A stretch of DNA of 64,000 bases from Streptomyces sp. CMB-StM0423 (GCF_002847285.1 NZ_CP025407.1:3164501-3228500); one strand, 5' to 3'; shown: positions 8,236-17,692, counted from the first letter of the stretch. Program-made: numbers and translations. The notes: a model not told the origin generated them from the sequence alone.

Positions 8236-9258
8236 TCAGTACTGCTCGGTCTCGACGAAGCCGGCGTCGGCGTCGTCGTCGGCACCGAAGGTGTCGGCGG
8301 CCGAGGTGGGGTCGAATCCGGGCGGGCTGTCCTTGAGGGCCAGGCCCATGCCGGCCAGCTTCGCCTTGACCTCGTCGATCGACTTGGCGCCGAAGTTGCG
8401 GATGTCGAGGAGGTCCGCCTCGGAGCGGGCCACCAGCTCGCCCACCGAGTGGATGCCCTCGCGCTTGAGGCAGTTGTACGAGCGGACCGTGAGCTCCAGC
8501 TCCTCGATCGGCAGCGCCAGGTCCGCGGCCAGGGCGGCGTCCGTGGGGGACGGGCCCATGTCGATGCCTTCGGCGTCGATGTTCAGCTCGCGGGCCAGGC
8601 CGAAGAGCTCGACCAGGGTCTTGCCGGCGGAGGCCACCGCGTCACGGGGGCGCATGCACGGCTTGGACTCGATGTCGACGATCAGCTTGTCGAAGTCCGT
8701 GCGCTGCTCGACACGGGTCGCCTCGACCTTGTAGCTGACCTTGAGGACCGGCGAGTAGATGGAGTCGACCGGGATCCGGCCGATCTCCTGGCCGACCTGC
8801 TTGTTCTGCACGGCGGAGACGTAGCCGCGGCCGCGCTCGACGGTCAGCTCCATCTCCAGCTTGCCCTTGCCGTTGAGCGTGGCCAGGACCAGGTCCGGGT
8901 TGTGCACCTCCACACCGGCAGGCGGGGCGATGTCCGCGGCCGTCACGACACCGGGGCCCTGCTTGCGCAGGTACATCACGACGGGCTCGTCGTGCTCGGA
9001 GGAGATGACGAGCTGCTTGATGTTGAGGATGAGGTCGGTGACGTCCTCCTTGACGCCCGGCACGGTGGTGAACTCGTGCAGAACGCCGTCGATCCGGATG
9101 TTGGTGACTGCGGCACCCGGGATCGAGGAGAGGAGCGTACGGCGCAGGGAGTTGCCGAGGGTGTAGCCGAAGCCGGGCTCCAGCGGCTCGATGACGAACC
9201 GGGAGCGGTACTCCTCGACGACCTCTTCGGTGAGAGAGGGACGCTGAGCGATCAGCAT
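8236..9258 (-). CDS. rpoA: RNA polymerase alpha subunit
   Basis: The 340-residue protein has the two alpha domains. The N-terminal dimerisation domain carries [28 protein letters not shown] near residue 22 to 50, the surface that contacts beta. The C-terminal domain carries [15 protein letters not shown] and [15 protein letters not shown], the part that binds UP-element DNA and activators. A short acidic tail follows. The start is ATG at 9258, giving MLIAQRPS. It lies between rpsD and rplQ as in other actinobacteria; a hairpin in the rpsD-rpoA gap may modulate readthrough. Confidence 0.99.
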   Translation of the reverse strand: MLIAQRPSLTEEVVEEYRSRFVIEPLEPGFGYTLGNSLRRTLLSSIPGAAVTNIRIDGVLHEFTTVPGVKEDVTDLILNIKQLVISSEHDEPVVMYLRKQGPGVVTAADIAPPAGVEVHNPDLVLATLNGKGKLEMELTVERGRGYVSAVQNKQVGQEIGRIPVDSIYSPVLKVSYKVEATRVEQRTDFDKLIVDIESKPCMRPRDAVASAGKTLVELFGLARELNIDAEGIDMGPSPTDAALAADLALPIEELELTVRSYNCLKREGIHSVGELVARSEADLLDIRNFGAKSIDEVKAKLAGMGLALKDSPPGFDPTSAADTFGADDDADAGFVETEQY

Positions 9259-9312
9259 GTCTGTTCCTTCAGTCGTGGGCGCCCGCTATTTGACGCCCGC
9301 TGTACCGACCAG

Positions 9313-9354
9313 GGTACGGGCGGCACGGCGCAAACGCGCCATACCGCCCGTACC
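9313..9354 (-). terminator. Long hairpin in the rpsD-rpoA gap
   Basis: GGTACGGGCGG (9313-9323) pairs with CCGCCCGTACC (9344-9354), and an inner GGCGC / GCGCC pair (9327-9331, 9336-9340) extends it. It starts about 20 bases after the rpsD stop. It could be a partial terminator or an mRNA-processing or stability element between ribosomal protein and RNA polymerase genes. Confidence 0.5.
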
Positions 9355-9375
9355 TGCGAACTTCCGCCCGAAGAC

Positions 9376-10002
9376 TTACTTCGAGTAGAGCTCGACGATG
9401 AGCTGCTCCTGCACCTGGGTGTCGATCACCTGGCGCTCGGGCAGGCTGTGCACGAGGATCCGCAGCTTGGACGGGATCGCCTCCAGCCAGGCCGGGACGG
9501 TCCTGTCGCCGGCCTCCGCCTGCGCCACCGCGAAGGGGGTCAGGTTCCTGGAGGACTCGCGGACCTCGATGATGTCGCTCGGCACGACGCGGGCCGACGG
9601 GATGTCGGTCTTGCGCCCGTTGACCGTGATGTGGCCGTGCCGGACGAGCTGGCGGGCGTGGTCGCGGGACTTGGCGAAGCCGGCCCGGTAGACGACGTTG
9701 TCCAGCCGTGTTTCGAGGATGCGCAGCAGGTTCTCACCGGTCTTGCCGGACTGCCGGTTGGCCTCGTTGTAGTAACCGCGGAACTGCTTCTCCAGCACCC
9801 CGTAGATGCGCGCGCACTTCTGCTTCTCGCGCTTCTGCAGCAGGTACTCGCTGTCCTTTGTGCGCCCGCGCCCGTGCTCACCCGGGGGGTAAGGACGGAT
9901 CTCGATCGGGCACTTAGCGCTCTCGCACTTGGCTCCCTTGAGGAAGAGCTTCATCTTCTCCCGACGGCAACGTTTGCAGTCGGCCCCGGTGTAACGCGCC
10001 AT
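9376..10002 (-). CDS. rpsD: 30S ribosomal protein S4 (zinc-binding form)
   Basis: The 208-residue protein has an N-terminal zinc site, C9-x2-C12-x13-C26-x4-C31, so it is the C-plus form of S4. The S4 RNA-binding domain follows ([35 protein letters not shown]). S4 nucleates assembly of the 16S rRNA 5' domain. Because zinc-free paralogs replace such proteins under zinc starvation in Streptomyces, this copy is expected to be the zinc-replete one. It lies between rpsK and rpoA. The start is ATG at 10002. Confidence 0.97.
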   Translation of the reverse strand: MARYTGADCKRCRREKMKLFLKGAKCESAKCPIEIRPYPPGEHGRGRTKDSEYLLQKREKQKCARIYGVLEKQFRGYYNEANRQSGKTGENLLRILETRLDNVVYRAGFAKSRDHARQLVRHGHITVNGRKTDIPSARVVPSDIIEVRESSRNLTPFAVAQAEAGDRTVPAWLEAIPSKLRILVHSLPERQVIDTQVQEQLIVELYSK

Positions 10003-10029
10003 GTCTTGTCGTCTCCTACTTCGCTTTTC

Positions 10030-10434
10030 TCAGACCCGGCGGCGCTTCGGCGGGCGGCAGCCGTTGTGCGGGGTGGGGGTGACGTCCTGGATGGACCCGA
10101 CCTCGAGGCCGGTGGCCTGGAGGGAGCGGATCGCGGTCTCACGGCCGGAGCCGGGACCCTTCACGAAGACGTCGACCTTGCGCATGCCGTGCTCCTGGGC
10201 ACGGCGGGCGGCGGACTCGGCGGCCATCTGGGCGGCGAAGGGCGTCGACTTGCGCGAGCCCTTGAAGCCGACATGGCCGGCGGAGGCCCACGAGATCACG
10301 TTCCCGGACGGGTCGGTGATCGAGATGATCGTGTTGTTGAACGTGCTCTTGATGTGAGCGTGGCCATGGGCCACGTTCTTCTTTTCCTTGCGGCGGACCT
10401 TCTTGGCCCCGGCCGTTCGGCTCTTCGGAGGCAT
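10030..10434 (-). CDS. rpsK: 30S ribosomal protein S11
   Basis: The 134-residue protein matches S11: a basic N-terminus ([19 protein letters not shown]), then [39 protein letters not shown] and the C-terminal [19 protein letters not shown]11 lies on the platform of the small subunit near the mRNA exit. It follows rpsM by 69 bases and precedes rpsD by 27 bases in the standard order. The start is ATG at 10434. Confidence 0.97.
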   Translation of the reverse strand: MPPKSRTAGAKKVRRKEKKNVAHGHAHIKSTFNNTIISITDPSGNVISWASAGHVGFKGSRKSTPFAAQMAAESAARRAQEHGMRKVDVFVKGPGSGRETAIRSLQATGLEVGSIQDVTPTPHNGCRPPKRRRV

Positions 10435-10503
10435 TCGGTGTTATCTCCCGTGGAGGTGGTCGGTCCTGCAGCGATGCGGGCGCACGGAGCGGACCGCTGC
10501 GGA

Positions 10504-10884
10504 CTACTTCTTGCCCGGCTTCTTCTTGCCGGCGATGGCGCGACGCGGGCCCTTGCGGGTGCGGGCGTTGGTGGAGGTGCGCTGACCGTGGACGGGCAGT
10601 CCGCGGCGGTGCCGCAGGCCCTGGTAGCAGCCGATCTCGACCTTGCGCCGGATGTCCGCCTGGATCTCGCGGCGGAGGTCACCCTCGGTCCTGAGGTTGT
10701 TGTCCACGAACTCGCGGATCTGGACGAGCTCTTCCTCGGTCAGATCGCGGACGCGGGTGTCGGGGCTCACCCCGGTCGCGGCCAGCGTCTGCTGGGAGAG
10801 CGTCCGGCCGATGCCGAACACATAGGTGAGGGCGACCTCCACGCGCTTCTCGCGCGGGATGTCGACACCTGCAACGCGTGCCAT
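10504..10884 (-). CDS. rpsM: 30S ribosomal protein S13
   Basis: The 126-residue protein begins [21 protein letters not shown] and contains [14 protein letters not shown] and the C-terminal [16 protein letters not shown] motif with a basic tail ([16 protein letters not shown]) that contacts tRNA. S13 sits in the head of the 30S subunit. The ATG at 10884 is used because the S13 family starts there; a GGAG sequence precedes it. The upstream neighbour is rpmJ. Confidence 0.97.
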   Translation of the reverse strand: MARVAGVDIPREKRVEVALTYVFGIGRTLSQQTLAATGVSPDTRVRDLTEEELVQIREFVDNNLRTEGDLRREIQADIRRKVEIGCYQGLRHRRGLPVHGQRTSTNARTRKGPRRAIAGKKKPGKK

Positions 10885-11078
10885 TGAAGGCTCCTGTGTC
10901 TTGTCGGAGGTCTTCCGCAGCACCGTTCCCGTATTTCGCTACGAGCCGGGTCCCCGGCCTCCGAGCCGGGGGTTTCGTCCCACACACGTTCGTGGGGGTC
11001 GGGTGGCTGCTTCTTACTTTTCGCTTGTTGCGTCGCGCGAGGAGCTGCGAGCGGTGCGAGGCAATGGGTCGGCGTACG

Positions 11079-11192
11079 TCAGCCCTGGCGCTGCTTGTGG
11101 CGCAGGTTTTCGCAGATGACCATGACCCTGCCGTGGCGGCGGATCACCTTGCACTTGTCGCAGATCTTCTTGACGCTCGGCTTGACCTTCAT
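11079..11192 (-). CDS. rpmJ: 50S ribosomal protein L36 (zinc-binding form)
   Basis: This 37-codon gene is easily missed because of its length. The peptide begins [19 protein letters not shown] and ends [13 protein letters not shown]11, C14, C27 and H32 form the L36 zinc ribbon, so this is the C-plus form. It lies between infA and rpsM, the conserved position. L36 joins late in 50S assembly. A GGAG sequence lies about eight bases before the ATG at 11192. Confidence 0.96.
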   Translation of the reverse strand: MKVKPSVKKICDKCKVIRRHGRVMVICENLRHKQRQG

Positions 11193-11250
11193 GTGTCTGG
11201 AGGTTCTCCGGGTCGGTGCCCCGCCCCACGGGAGCGGGACGAAGCAAGAT

Positions 11251-11472
11251 CTACTTGTAGCGGTAGACGATCCGTCCGCGCGTCAGGTCGTACGGAGACA
11301 ACTCCACCACGACCCTGTCGTCGGGAAGGATACGGATGTAGTGCATCCGCATCTTGCCGCTGATGTGCGCGAGGACCTGGTGCCCGTTCTGGAGCTCCAC
11401 CTTGAACATCGCGTTCGGCAGAGACTCGACGACGGTGCCCTCGATCTCGATGGCCCCTTGTTTTTTGGCCAT
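11251..11472 (-). CDS. infA: Translation initiation factor IF-1
   Basis: The 73-residue protein is a single OB fold with [46 protein letters not shown] and [10 protein letters not shown], all standard IF-1 segments. IF-1 blocks the A site of the 30S subunit during initiation. The ATG at 11472 was chosen by family alignment. It is the first gene of a run through rpmJ, rpsM, rpsK, rpsD, rpoA, rplQ and truA. A TAGACT minus 10 box lies 76 bases upstream. Confidence 0.98.
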   Translation of the reverse strand: MAKKQGAIEIEGTVVESLPNAMFKVELQNGHQVLAHISGKMRMHYIRILPDDRVVVELSPYDLTRGRIVYRYK

Positions 11473-11547
11473 GCTTGAGCGCTTCACCTTCCGGATTCGG
11501 CTACCTGGATGGTCCGGGGCACACGGGTGCACGGGGACCGACGAGTC

Positions 11548-11553
11548 AGTCTA
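11548..11553 (-). promoter_or_regulatory. Probable minus 10 box of the infA operon
   Basis: On the minus strand the hexamer TAGACT fits TANNNT. No good minus 35 match is seen at 17-18 bases. It lies between the map terminator and infA, where the promoter of the infA-to-truA unit is expected, and would give a leader of about 70 bases. Confidence 0.45.
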
Positions 11554-11609
11554 CGCGACCGCACCAGAAAGGCGAAATCGGGAGTGTGCCCGCTCCGCAA
11601 GATCATTAA

Positions 11610-11639
11610 GCACCCGGCGAACCGGGCGCCCCCGGGTGC
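11610..11639 (-). terminator. Terminator of map
   Basis: GCACCCGG (11610-11617) pairs with CCGGGTGC (11632-11639). It starts about ten bases after the map stop and is followed on the minus strand by TTAATGAT, a short A/T-rich stretch unusual for this genome. Confidence 0.6.
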
Positions 11640-11648
11640 GCCGCGGCC

Positions 11649-12485
11649 TCAGTCCAGCGGGTCCGGGGCCGCCGTGATCCCGTACGCCGCGAGCTTCTCG
11701 CGGCCGCCGTCCGGGGCCGTCAGCACCAGCGGGCCGGCCTCGGTGAGAGCCACGGAGTGCTCCCAGTGGCTCGACCAGCTTCCGTCGTCCGTCTTGACCG
11801 TCCACTCGTCGGCCAGCACGTGCGTGCGCGGGGTGCCGAGGCTGACCATCGGCTCGATCGCGATGCAGAAGCCCGGGACGAGCTTGGGGCCGCGGCCGCG
11901 GCGCCTGTCGACGTAGTTCAGCAGGTGCGGGTCCATGTGCATCTGCGAGCCGATGCCGTGGCCGCCGTAGTCCTCGACGATGCCGTACTTGCCGGCGGCC
12001 GGGCGCGGCTGGCGGCGGATGTAGCCCTCGACGGCGGCGGAGATGTCCACCAGCCGGTTGCCCTTGCGGACGGCCGCGATGCCGGCCCACATGGACTCCT
12101 CGGTCACCCGGCTCAGCTCGTGCAGCTCCGCCTTGTGTCCGGAGCCGACGAAGGCGGTGATGGCGGCGTCCGCGTGCCAGCCGTCGACGATGGCGCCGGC
12201 GTCGATGGAGATCACGTCGCCCTCGCGCAGCACGGTCTCGCGGTCCGGGATGCCGTGGACGACGACGTCGTTGACCGACGTGCAGATGTTGCCGGGGAAG
12301 CCCCCGTACCCCAGGAAGTTCGGCTTGGCGCCGTGGTCGGCGAGGACCTTGGCGGCGATCTCGTCGAGGTCCTTCGTGGTGGCCCCGGGCACGGCGGCGG
12401 CGGCGCACGCCTGGTGCATGGCCGCGACGACGAGGCCGGCGGCCCGCATCTTCGCGATCTGTTCCGGGGTCTTGATCTCCACCAT
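11649..12485 (-). CDS. map: Methionine aminopeptidase, type I
   Basis: The 278-residue enzyme removes the N-terminal Met from new proteins. The five metal ligands are visible: the two Asp of ISIDAGAIVDGWHADAAIT, the His of GGHGIGSQMH, the Glu of AIEPMV and the Glu of SHWEHSVAL. The substrate-binding His is in DVVVHGIP. The ATG at 12485 has AGGAGG upstream. It lies between adk and infA, the usual place in actinobacterial spc/alpha clusters. Three 11-base direct repeats lie 100 bases upstream and may belong to its promoter region. Confidence 0.97.
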   Translation of the reverse strand: MVEIKTPEQIAKMRAAGLVVAAMHQACAAAAVPGATTKDLDEIAAKVLADHGAKPNFLGYGGFPGNICTSVNDVVVHGIPDRETVLREGDVISIDAGAIVDGWHADAAITAFVGSGHKAELHELSRVTEESMWAGIAAVRKGNRLVDISAAVEGYIRRQPRPAAGKYGIVEDYGGHGIGSQMHMDPHLLNYVDRRRGRGPKLVPGFCIAIEPMVSLGTPRTHVLADEWTVKTDDGSWSSHWEHSVALTEAGPLVLTAPDGGREKLAAYGITAAPDPLD

Positions 12486-12586
12486 GACGGCTGCTGCCTC
12501 CTGGGCCGGCGAGGGACGTCTCCCCCGTCCACGATACGGGCCCGCCGCGGGCCTCCGGGCGGGGGCCGGTGCGGTGGGCGTAGAAG

Positions 12587-12619
12587 GGTCGTACAGAGGT
12601 CGTACAGAGGTCGTACGGG
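12587..12619 (-). repeat. Three 11-bp direct repeats upstream of map
   Basis: GGTCGTACAGA occurs at 12587-12597 and 12598-12608, followed by GGTCGTACGGG at 12609-12619. The period of 11 is one DNA turn, so a protein could bind one face in series. The repeats lie in the 281-base gap between adk and map, about 100 bases before the map start. Confidence 0.6.
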
Positions 12620-12706
12620 GGGACGTACGGGCCGTGGCGCAAGGATCCGTACGCGCCCCGGGCGCCACGGGCCGTGCAGGGGCCCGTACGGGCCGTGGAA
12701 CCGCGT

Positions 12707-12740
12707 CAGCCGGCCCCCGCGGGCGGGCGGGGACCGGCTG
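12707..12740 (-). terminator. Terminator of secY-adk
   Basis: A 14-base stem with one mismatch joins 12707-12720 (CAGCCGGCCCCCGC) to 12727-12740 (GCGGGGACCGGCTG) with a six-base loop. It begins 27 bases after the adk stop. Confidence 0.65.
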
Positions 12741-12766
12741 GGTGTTCCGCGGCTGCTGCGGGCGGC

Positions 12767-13435
12767 TCAGGACCGGTCTGCGGGGACCTCACCGGGCAGC
12801 GCCTGCATCGCCCGCCGGGTGACCTCGGCGACCGAACCGAGCGCCGAGATCGTCGTCACCAGGCCCTGGGCCTTGAAGTAGTCGATGATCGGCTCGGTCT
12901 CCTCGTGGTAGACCTCCAGCCGGCGCCGGACCGTGTCCTCGTTGTCGTCGTCGCGCTGGTACAGCTCGCCGCCGCAGATGTCGCACACGCCCTCGCGCTC
13001 CGGCGGGGAGTACGTGACGTGGAAGACGTGGCTGCTGTCGTTCCGGCAGATCCGCCGGCCCGCGATGCGCTTGACGACCTCGTCCTCCGGCACCTCCAGG
13101 TCGAGCACGGCGTCCAGCTCCAGCCCGGCCTCCTTCAGCAGCCCGTCGAGCGCCACCGCCTGCGCCACGTTCCGCGGAAAGCCGTCCAGCAGGAATCCGC
13201 GGGCAGCGTCGGGCTGCTCCATGCGGTCCCAGGCCATCCCCACGGTTACCTCGTCCGGAACCAGGTTGCCCGCCTCCATGTACGCCTTCGCCTGGCGGCC
13301 CAGCTCCGTGCCCTCGCTGATGTTGGCACGGAAGAGGTCACCGGTGGAGACGTGCGGAATGGACAGGTTCTTGGCGAGCAGGGCGGCCTGCGTGCCCTTG
13401 CCCGCACCGGGAGGCCCGACGAGGACGATTCGCAT
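12767..13435 (-). CDS. adk: Adenylate kinase (long-LID form)
   Basis: The 222-residue enzyme interconverts 2 ADP with ATP plus AMP. It has the P-loop GPPGAGKGTQ (8-17), the NMP site STGDLFR, LLDGFPR and the LID domain. In the LID the zinc-ligand positions hold C130, D133, C151 and C154, so one of the four Cys of Gram-positive zinc forms is replaced by Asp; metal binding is plausible but not certain. The start ATG shares its last base... read on the minus strand as TGATG with the secY stop, which indicates translational coupling to the translocon gene. Confidence 0.96.
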   Translation of the reverse strand: MRIVLVGPPGAGKGTQAALLAKNLSIPHVSTGDLFRANISEGTELGRQAKAYMEAGNLVPDEVTVGMAWDRMEQPDAARGFLLDGFPRNVAQAVALDGLLKEAGLELDAVLDLEVPEDEVVKRIAGRRICRNDSSHVFHVTYSPPEREGVCDICGGELYQRDDDNEDTVRRRLEVYHEETEPIIDYFKAQGLVTTISALGSVAEVTRRAMQALPGEVPADRS

Positions 13436-14748
13436 CAGCGGAGGAACCCTTCGTAGTGATGCTGCTGCAGCTTGCTCTCGATCTGCTTCACCGTCTCAAG
13501 CCCGACACCCACGATGATGAGGATGCTCGTGCCACCGAAGGGGAAGTTCTGGTTCGCGTTGAACAGCACCAACGCCACTGTCGGTACCAGCGCGATCAGA
13601 CCCAGATAGAGCGAGCCCGGCCAGGTGATCCTGTTGAGCACGTAGCTCAGGTACTCCGCGGTGGGACGGCCGGCCCGGATGCCCGGGATGAAGCCACCGT
13701 ACTTCTTCATGTTGTCCGCGACTTCCTCGGGGTTGAACGTGATGGCCACGTAGAAGAACGCGAAGAACACGATCATGAGGAAGTACGTGAGGATGTACAC
13801 CGGGTGATCACCGGTGACGAAGTTCTTCTCGACCCATTGCGCCGCGCCCGAGTTGGAGCCGGTGAACTGGACCACCAGGGCGGGAATGTAGAGCAGCGAG
13901 GACGCGAAGATCACCGGGATGACGCCCGCCTGGTTGACCTTCAGCGGGATGTACGTCGAGGTGCCGCCGTAGGAACGGCGCCCGATCATGCGCTTCGCGT
14001 ACTGCACGGGGATGCGGCGCTGCGCCTGCTCGACGAAGACCACCAGGCCGACCATCGCCAGGCCGAGCGCGATGACGACGATGAACTCGCCCCAGCCGTC
14101 GATGATCTTGCCGGACTGCTTGATGTTCCAGAGGGCGCCGGGGAAGCCGGCGGCGATCGAGATGAACATCAGCATCGACATGCCGTTGCCGATGCCGCGG
14201 TCGGTGATCAGCTCGCCGAGCCACATGACCATCGCCGTACCGGCGGTCATGCAGATCACCATGGTGATGACGATGAAGATGGAGTCGTCGGGGATGATCT
14301 GGTCGTTGACCTGACACTGCGGGAAGAGCGAGCCGCTACGCGCCGTGGCGACCAGACCGGTGCCCTGCAGAATCGCGAGGGCGACGGTCAGATAGCGCGT
14401 GTACTGTGTGATCTTCGCGGTGCCGGACTGGCCCTCCTTCTTCAGGGCCTCCAGCCGCGGGATCACCACCGTCAGCAACTGCAGGATGATGCTCGCCGTG
14501 ATGTACGGCATAATCCCCAGCGCGAAGATGGTGATCTGCAGGAGGGCCCCACCGCTGAACATGTTGACCAGGCCGAACAGGCCCTGGTTGGCGTTGGCCT
14601 CGTCCATGCATTGCTGCACGGCCTGGTAGTCGGTTCCGGGGACTGGAACCTGCGCACCGAGCCGGTAGATCACGATGATGCCCAGCACGAACAGCAGCTT
14701 CTTGCGCAGGTCGGGTGTCTTGAACGCCCGGGCGAACGCGGTGAGCAC
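13435..14748 (-). CDS. secY: Sec translocon channel subunit SecY
   Basis: The 437-residue protein has ten membrane segments and the SecY signatures FVLGIIVIYRLGAQVPVPG near the start, the plug region, FVEQAQRRIPVQYAKR and FFYVAITFNPEEVADNMKK. It forms the protein-conducting channel with SecE. The GTG at 14748 was chosen because the family starts VLTAFARAFKTPDLRKKLL and AGGAGG lies just upstream; an in-frame ATG seven codons earlier lacks such a site. It is separated from rplO by a perfect hairpin and is coupled to adk downstream. Confidence 0.96.
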   Translation of the reverse strand: MLTAFARAFKTPDLRKKLLFVLGIIVIYRLGAQVPVPGTDYQAVQQCMDEANANQGLFGLVNMFSGGALLQITIFALGIMPYITASIILQLLTVVIPRLEALKKEGQSGTAKITQYTRYLTVALAILQGTGLVATARSGSLFPQCQVNDQIIPDDSIFIVITMVICMTAGTAMVMWLGELITDRGIGNGMSMLMFISIAAGFPGALWNIKQSGKIIDGWGEFIVVIALGLAMVGLVVFVEQAQRRIPVQYAKRMIGRRSYGGTSTYIPLKVNQAGVIPVIFASSLLYIPALVVQFTGSNSGAAQWVEKNFVTGDHPVYILTYFLMIVFFAFFYVAITFNPEEVADNMKKYGGFIPGIRAGRPTAEYLSYVLNRITWPGSLYLGLIALVPTVALVLFNANQNFPFGGTSILIIVGVGLETVKQIESKLQQHHYEGFLR

Positions 14749-14900
14749 GGTGCCTCCTGCGGCCCCCATGCTTGATCACGGGGGCTGACGGGTCATTTGT
14801 TCAGCGGATGGTCGGTAGACGTCCCACGCAGGCGTACGCCCACATGGGTAGGGACAGTGCACGCCACCTTACCGGGGGGTGCGGCTGCCGTGGAACGACC

Positions 14901-14933
14901 AACCGGGGATGCCCATGCGGGACATCCCCGGTT
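14901..14933 (-). terminator. Perfect hairpin after rplO
   Basis: AACCGGGGATG (14901-14911) pairs with CATCCCCGGTT (14923-14933), with CCC / GGG continuing inside the loop. It begins 12 bases after the rplO stop. It probably ends or attenuates the spc transcript before secY, implying a separate secY promoter in the 150 bases that follow. Confidence 0.7.
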
Positions 14934-14944
14934 GCTCGTCACAC

Positions 14945-15415
14945 TCAGACGCGCTCGGTGACCGAGCCGCCGGCAGCGGTGATCTTCTCGCGGGCGGAGC
15001 CGGAGACCTTGTCGACGGCCACCTGCAGCGCCACGGAGAGGTCCCCGTTGCCCAGCACCTTCACGAGCTCGTTCTTGCGCACCGCGCCCTTGGCGACCAG
15101 ATCGGCCACCGTGACCTCGCCACCCTGGGGGTAGAGCTCGGCCAGCTTGTCCAGGTTCACCACCTGGTACACCTTGCGGGCGGGGTTCTTGAAGCCCTTG
15201 AGCTTCGGCAGCCGCATGTGCAGCGGCATCTGCCCGCCCTCGAAGCGCTCCGGCACCTGGTAGCGGGCCTTGGTGCCCTTGGTGCCGCGGCCCGCGGTCT
15301 TGCCCTTGGACGCCTCGCCTCGACCCACGCGGGTCTTCGGCTTCTTGGCGCCCGGGGCCGGCCGCAGGTTGTGGATCTTCAGCGGCTTCTGCTCCGCCGC
15401 GTCCTGGACGGCCAT
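14945..15415 (-). CDS. rplO: 50S ribosomal protein L15
   Basis: The 156-residue protein has the L15 start [22 protein letters not shown], the [14 protein letters not shown] glycine-rich loop and [17 protein letters not shown]15 is a late-assembly large-subunit protein in the 23S core. ATG at 15415 lies one base after the rpmD stop, so translation is coupled. It is the last ribosomal gene of the spc group here. Confidence 0.97.
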   Translation of the reverse strand: MAVQDAAEQKPLKIHNLRPAPGAKKPKTRVGRGEASKGKTAGRGTKGTKARYQVPERFEGGQMPLHMRLPKLKGFKNPARKVYQVVNLDKLAELYPQGGEVTVADLVAKGAVRKNELVKVLGNGDLSVALQVAVDKVSGSAREKITAAGGSVTERV

Positions 15416-15416
15416 G

Positions 15417-15599
15417 TCAGTCGACCTCCTCGACCGTCACCAGGTGGCGGACGGTGTGCACCATGCCGCGCACCTGGGGACTGTCATCGCGGACCACGCT
15501 GTCGTGGAGCCGGCGCAGGCCGAGCGTACGCAGCGTGTCCCGGTGGTTCTGCTTGCTCCCGATGTAGGACTTGCTCTGGGTGATCTTGAGCTGTGCCAT
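15417..15599 (-). CDS. rpmD: 50S ribosomal protein L30
   Basis: The 60-residue protein begins [20 protein letters not shown] and contains [16 protein letters not shown], the L30 signature, followed by the conserved end [12 protein letters not shown]. Its ATG at 15599 overlaps the rpsE stop as TGATG. Its own stop is one base before the rplO ATG. L30 is a small protein near the 5S rRNA region of the 50S subunit. The larger open frame upstream of 15599 is not part of it. Confidence 0.97.
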   Translation of the reverse strand: MAQLKITQSKSYIGSKQNHRDTLRTLGLRRLHDSVVRDDSPQVRGMVHTVRHLVTVEEVD

Positions 15600-16201
15600 C
15601 AGCCGTTCACCCCAGCGCGGGCGCGCAGCATTGCGGCAGGCGCCACGTCCTCCAGCGGCAGGCCACGGCGGGCGGCGATCTCCTCGGGGCGCTGCAGGCC
15701 CTTCAGTGCGGCCGTCGTGGCGTGCACGATGTTGATCGGGTTGGACGAGCCGAGCGACTTGCTCAGCACGTCGTGGATGCCCGCGCACTCCAGCACGGCA
15801 CGCACCGGGCCACCGGCGATCACACCGGTACCGGGCGACGCCGGCTTCAGCAGCACGACACCCGCGGCCTCCTCACCCTGGATCGGGTGCGGGATGGTGC
15901 CCTGGATCCGGGGGACCTTGAAGAAGTGCTTCTTGGCCTCCTCGACACCCTTGGCGATAGCGGCCGGCACCTCCTTGGCCTTCCCGTACCCGACACCCAC
16001 GGTGCCGTCACCGTCACCCACCACGACCAGCGCGGTGAAGCTGAAGCGACGACCACCCTTCACTACCTTGGCGACTCGGTTGATCGCGACAACGCGCTCA
16101 ACATACGCGGTCTTGTCGGCAGCACCGCCGCCGTCCCGGCCCTTCCGGTCCCGCCGCTCGCCGCCGCCGGCGCCGCCACCGCGGCGCTGGGGTCCAGCCA
16201 T
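15599..16201 (-). CDS. rpsE: 30S ribosomal protein S5
   Basis: The 200-residue protein has a Gly/Arg-rich N-terminal arm of about 30 residues typical of actinobacteria, then [27 protein letters not shown] and the second domain with [26 protein letters not shown]5 helps form the mRNA entry tunnel and affects decoding accuracy. ATG at 16201 follows rplR by 13 bases. It is coupled to rpmD. Confidence 0.97.
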   Translation of the reverse strand: MAGPQRRGGGAGGGERRDRKGRDGGGAADKTAYVERVVAINRVAKVVKGGRRFSFTALVVVGDGDGTVGVGYGKAKEVPAAIAKGVEEAKKHFFKVPRIQGTIPHPIQGEEAAGVVLLKPASPGTGVIAGGPVRAVLECAGIHDVLSKSLGSSNPINIVHATTAALKGLQRPEEIAARRGLPLEDVAPAAMLRARAGVNG

Positions 16202-16214
16202 TGGTCTTCCTCTC

Positions 16215-16598
16215 TCAGAACTTCAGCCCGGCATCGCGGGCGGCGTCGGCCAGGGCGGCAATGCGCCCGGCGTACTTGTTGCCACCGCGGTCGAACACCA
16301 CGGCCTCGACTCCGGCGGCCCGCGCACGCTCGGCGACCAGCGCGCCGACCTGCTTGGCCTGCGCCGTCTTGTCGCTCTCGGCGCCCCGGATGGACGTGTC
16401 CATCGAGGAGGCCGAGGCCACCGTGTGGCCGGCGATGTCGTCGACAACCTGGGCGATCATGTGGCGGTTCGAGCGGGTCACGACCAGGCGCGGACGGTCC
16501 GGCGTACCGGAGATCTTCTTCCGCACGCGGATGTGCCGGCGCTTGACGGCGGCCGCCTTGCGGGCACTGCCCTTGGCGATCTTCACACCGTATGCCAT
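16215..16598 (-). CDS. rplR: 50S ribosomal protein L18
   Basis: The 127-residue protein has [33 protein letters not shown] and the C-terminal [22 protein letters not shown], all standard L18. It binds 5S rRNA together with L5. Its ATG at 16598 lies three bases after the rplF stop. The gene is in the conserved rplF-rplR-rpsE order. Confidence 0.97.
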   Translation of the reverse strand: MAYGVKIAKGSARKAAAVKRRHIRVRKKISGTPDRPRLVVTRSNRHMIAQVVDDIAGHTVASASSMDTSIRGAESDKTAQAKQVGALVAERARAAGVEAVVFDRGGNKYAGRIAALADAARDAGLKF

Positions 16599-16601
16599 GG
16601 C

Positions 16602-17141
16602 TTACTTACCCGCCTTTCCGACCTTGCGCTGGATGTACTCGCCCTCGTACTTGACGCCCTTGGCCTTGTACGGGTCGGGCTTGCGGAGCTTGCGGATCTT
16701 CGCAGCGACCTCGCCGACCTTCTGCTTGTCGATGCCCTCGACGCTGAAGTGCGTCGGGTTCTCGACCTTGAAGGTGATGCCCTCGGGGGCCTCGATGAGG
16801 ATCGGGTGGCTGTAGCCCAGCGCGAACTCCAGGTTGGAGCCCTTCGCCTGGACGCGGTAGCCGACCCCGCTGATCTCCAGCTTCTTCACGTAGCCCTGGG
16901 TCACACCGGTGACCATGTTCGCCACCAGGGTGCGCGACAGGCCGTGCAGCGCCCGGCTCTTGCGCTCGTCGTTCGGGCGGCTGACGACGATCGTGTCGTC
17001 GTCGCCACGGGCGACGTCGATGGGCGCGACGACGGTGTGCGAGAGGGAGCCCTTGGGGCCCTTCACGTTGACCGTACGGCCATCGATGGTGACGTCCACG
17101 CCGGCGGGAACCTGGATGGGCAGCTTGCCAATACGCGACAT
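16602..17141 (-). CDS. rplF: 50S ribosomal protein L6
   Basis: The 179-residue protein begins [21 protein letters not shown], has the duplicated L6 fold and ends with the signature [20 protein letters not shown]6 sits beside the sarcin-ricin loop where the elongation factors bind. ATG at 17141 was chosen by family length (179 residues is usual in actinobacteria); the open frame continues upstream only as noncoding overlap with rpsH. It follows rpsH by 23 bases. Confidence 0.97.
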   Translation of the reverse strand: MSRIGKLPIQVPAGVDVTIDGRTVNVKGPKGSLSHTVVAPIDVARGDDDTIVVSRPNDERKSRALHGLSRTLVANMVTGVTQGYVKKLEISGVGYRVQAKGSNLEFALGYSHPILIEAPEGITFKVENPTHFSVEGIDKQKVGEVAAKIRKLRKPDPYKAKGVKYEGEYIQRKVGKAGK

Positions 17142-17164
17142 GGCTTTACCTCCGTTCCCTTCCG

Positions 17165-17563
17165 TTACCAGACGTAGGCGAGGACTTCCCCGCCCACGCC
17201 CTTCTTGCCTGCCTGCTTGTCGGTGAGCAGCCCGTGGGAAGTGGAGATGATCGCCACGCCCAGGCCGCCGAGCACCTTCGGCAGGTTGGTGGACTTTGCG
17301 TAGACCCGCAGACCCGGCTTCGAGATCCGCTTGATGCCCGCGATCGAGCGCTCGCGGTTCGGGCCGTACTTCAGCTCCAGGACGAGGCTCTGGCCCACCC
17401 GGGCCTCCTCGGTCTTCCAGCCGCTGATGTAGCCCTCCTGCTGGAGGATCTCCGCGATGTGCGTCTTGATCTTGCTGTGCGGCATCGTCACGGTGTCGTG
17501 GTACGCCGAGTTCGCGTTCCGCAGACGGGTCAGCATGTCTGCGATCGGATCGGTCATGGTCAT
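17165..17563 (-). CDS. rpsH: 30S ribosomal protein S8
   Basis: The 132-residue protein has [20 protein letters not shown] at the start and [21 protein letters not shown] at the end, both S8 signatures. S8 binds helix 21 of 16S rRNA and in E. coli represses the spc operon. Here a 129-base gap separates it from rpsN, and no S8-like target hairpin was recognised there by eye. The start is ATG at 17563. Confidence 0.97.
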   Translation of the reverse strand: MTMTDPIADMLTRLRNANSAYHDTVTMPHSKIKTHIAEILQQEGYISGWKTEEARVGQSLVLELKYGPNRERSIAGIKRISKPGLRVYAKSTNLPKVLGGLGVAIISTSHGLLTDKQAGKKGVGGEVLAYVW

Positions 17564-17692
17564 GTGATGGCCTTCGGCCTCTCTCGCCGCGGTTTCCTGT
17601 CTGCACCGTCCCTCTCCCTCGGTACGAGGACGGGTGTGGTGCGGGGACCTACGGCGTAGTAGTCGGTCAAAGCGTCCCGGTGATCCGGCGGA

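Noticed and set aside
11014..11247. A 77-codon frame overlapping rpmJ
   Set aside because: Wrong frame; the 37-codon L36 gene with its zinc ligands lies in the same DNA.
12587..12619. CRISPR array
   Set aside because: The three repeats are contiguous and only 11 bases long, with no spacers and no cas genes in the window.
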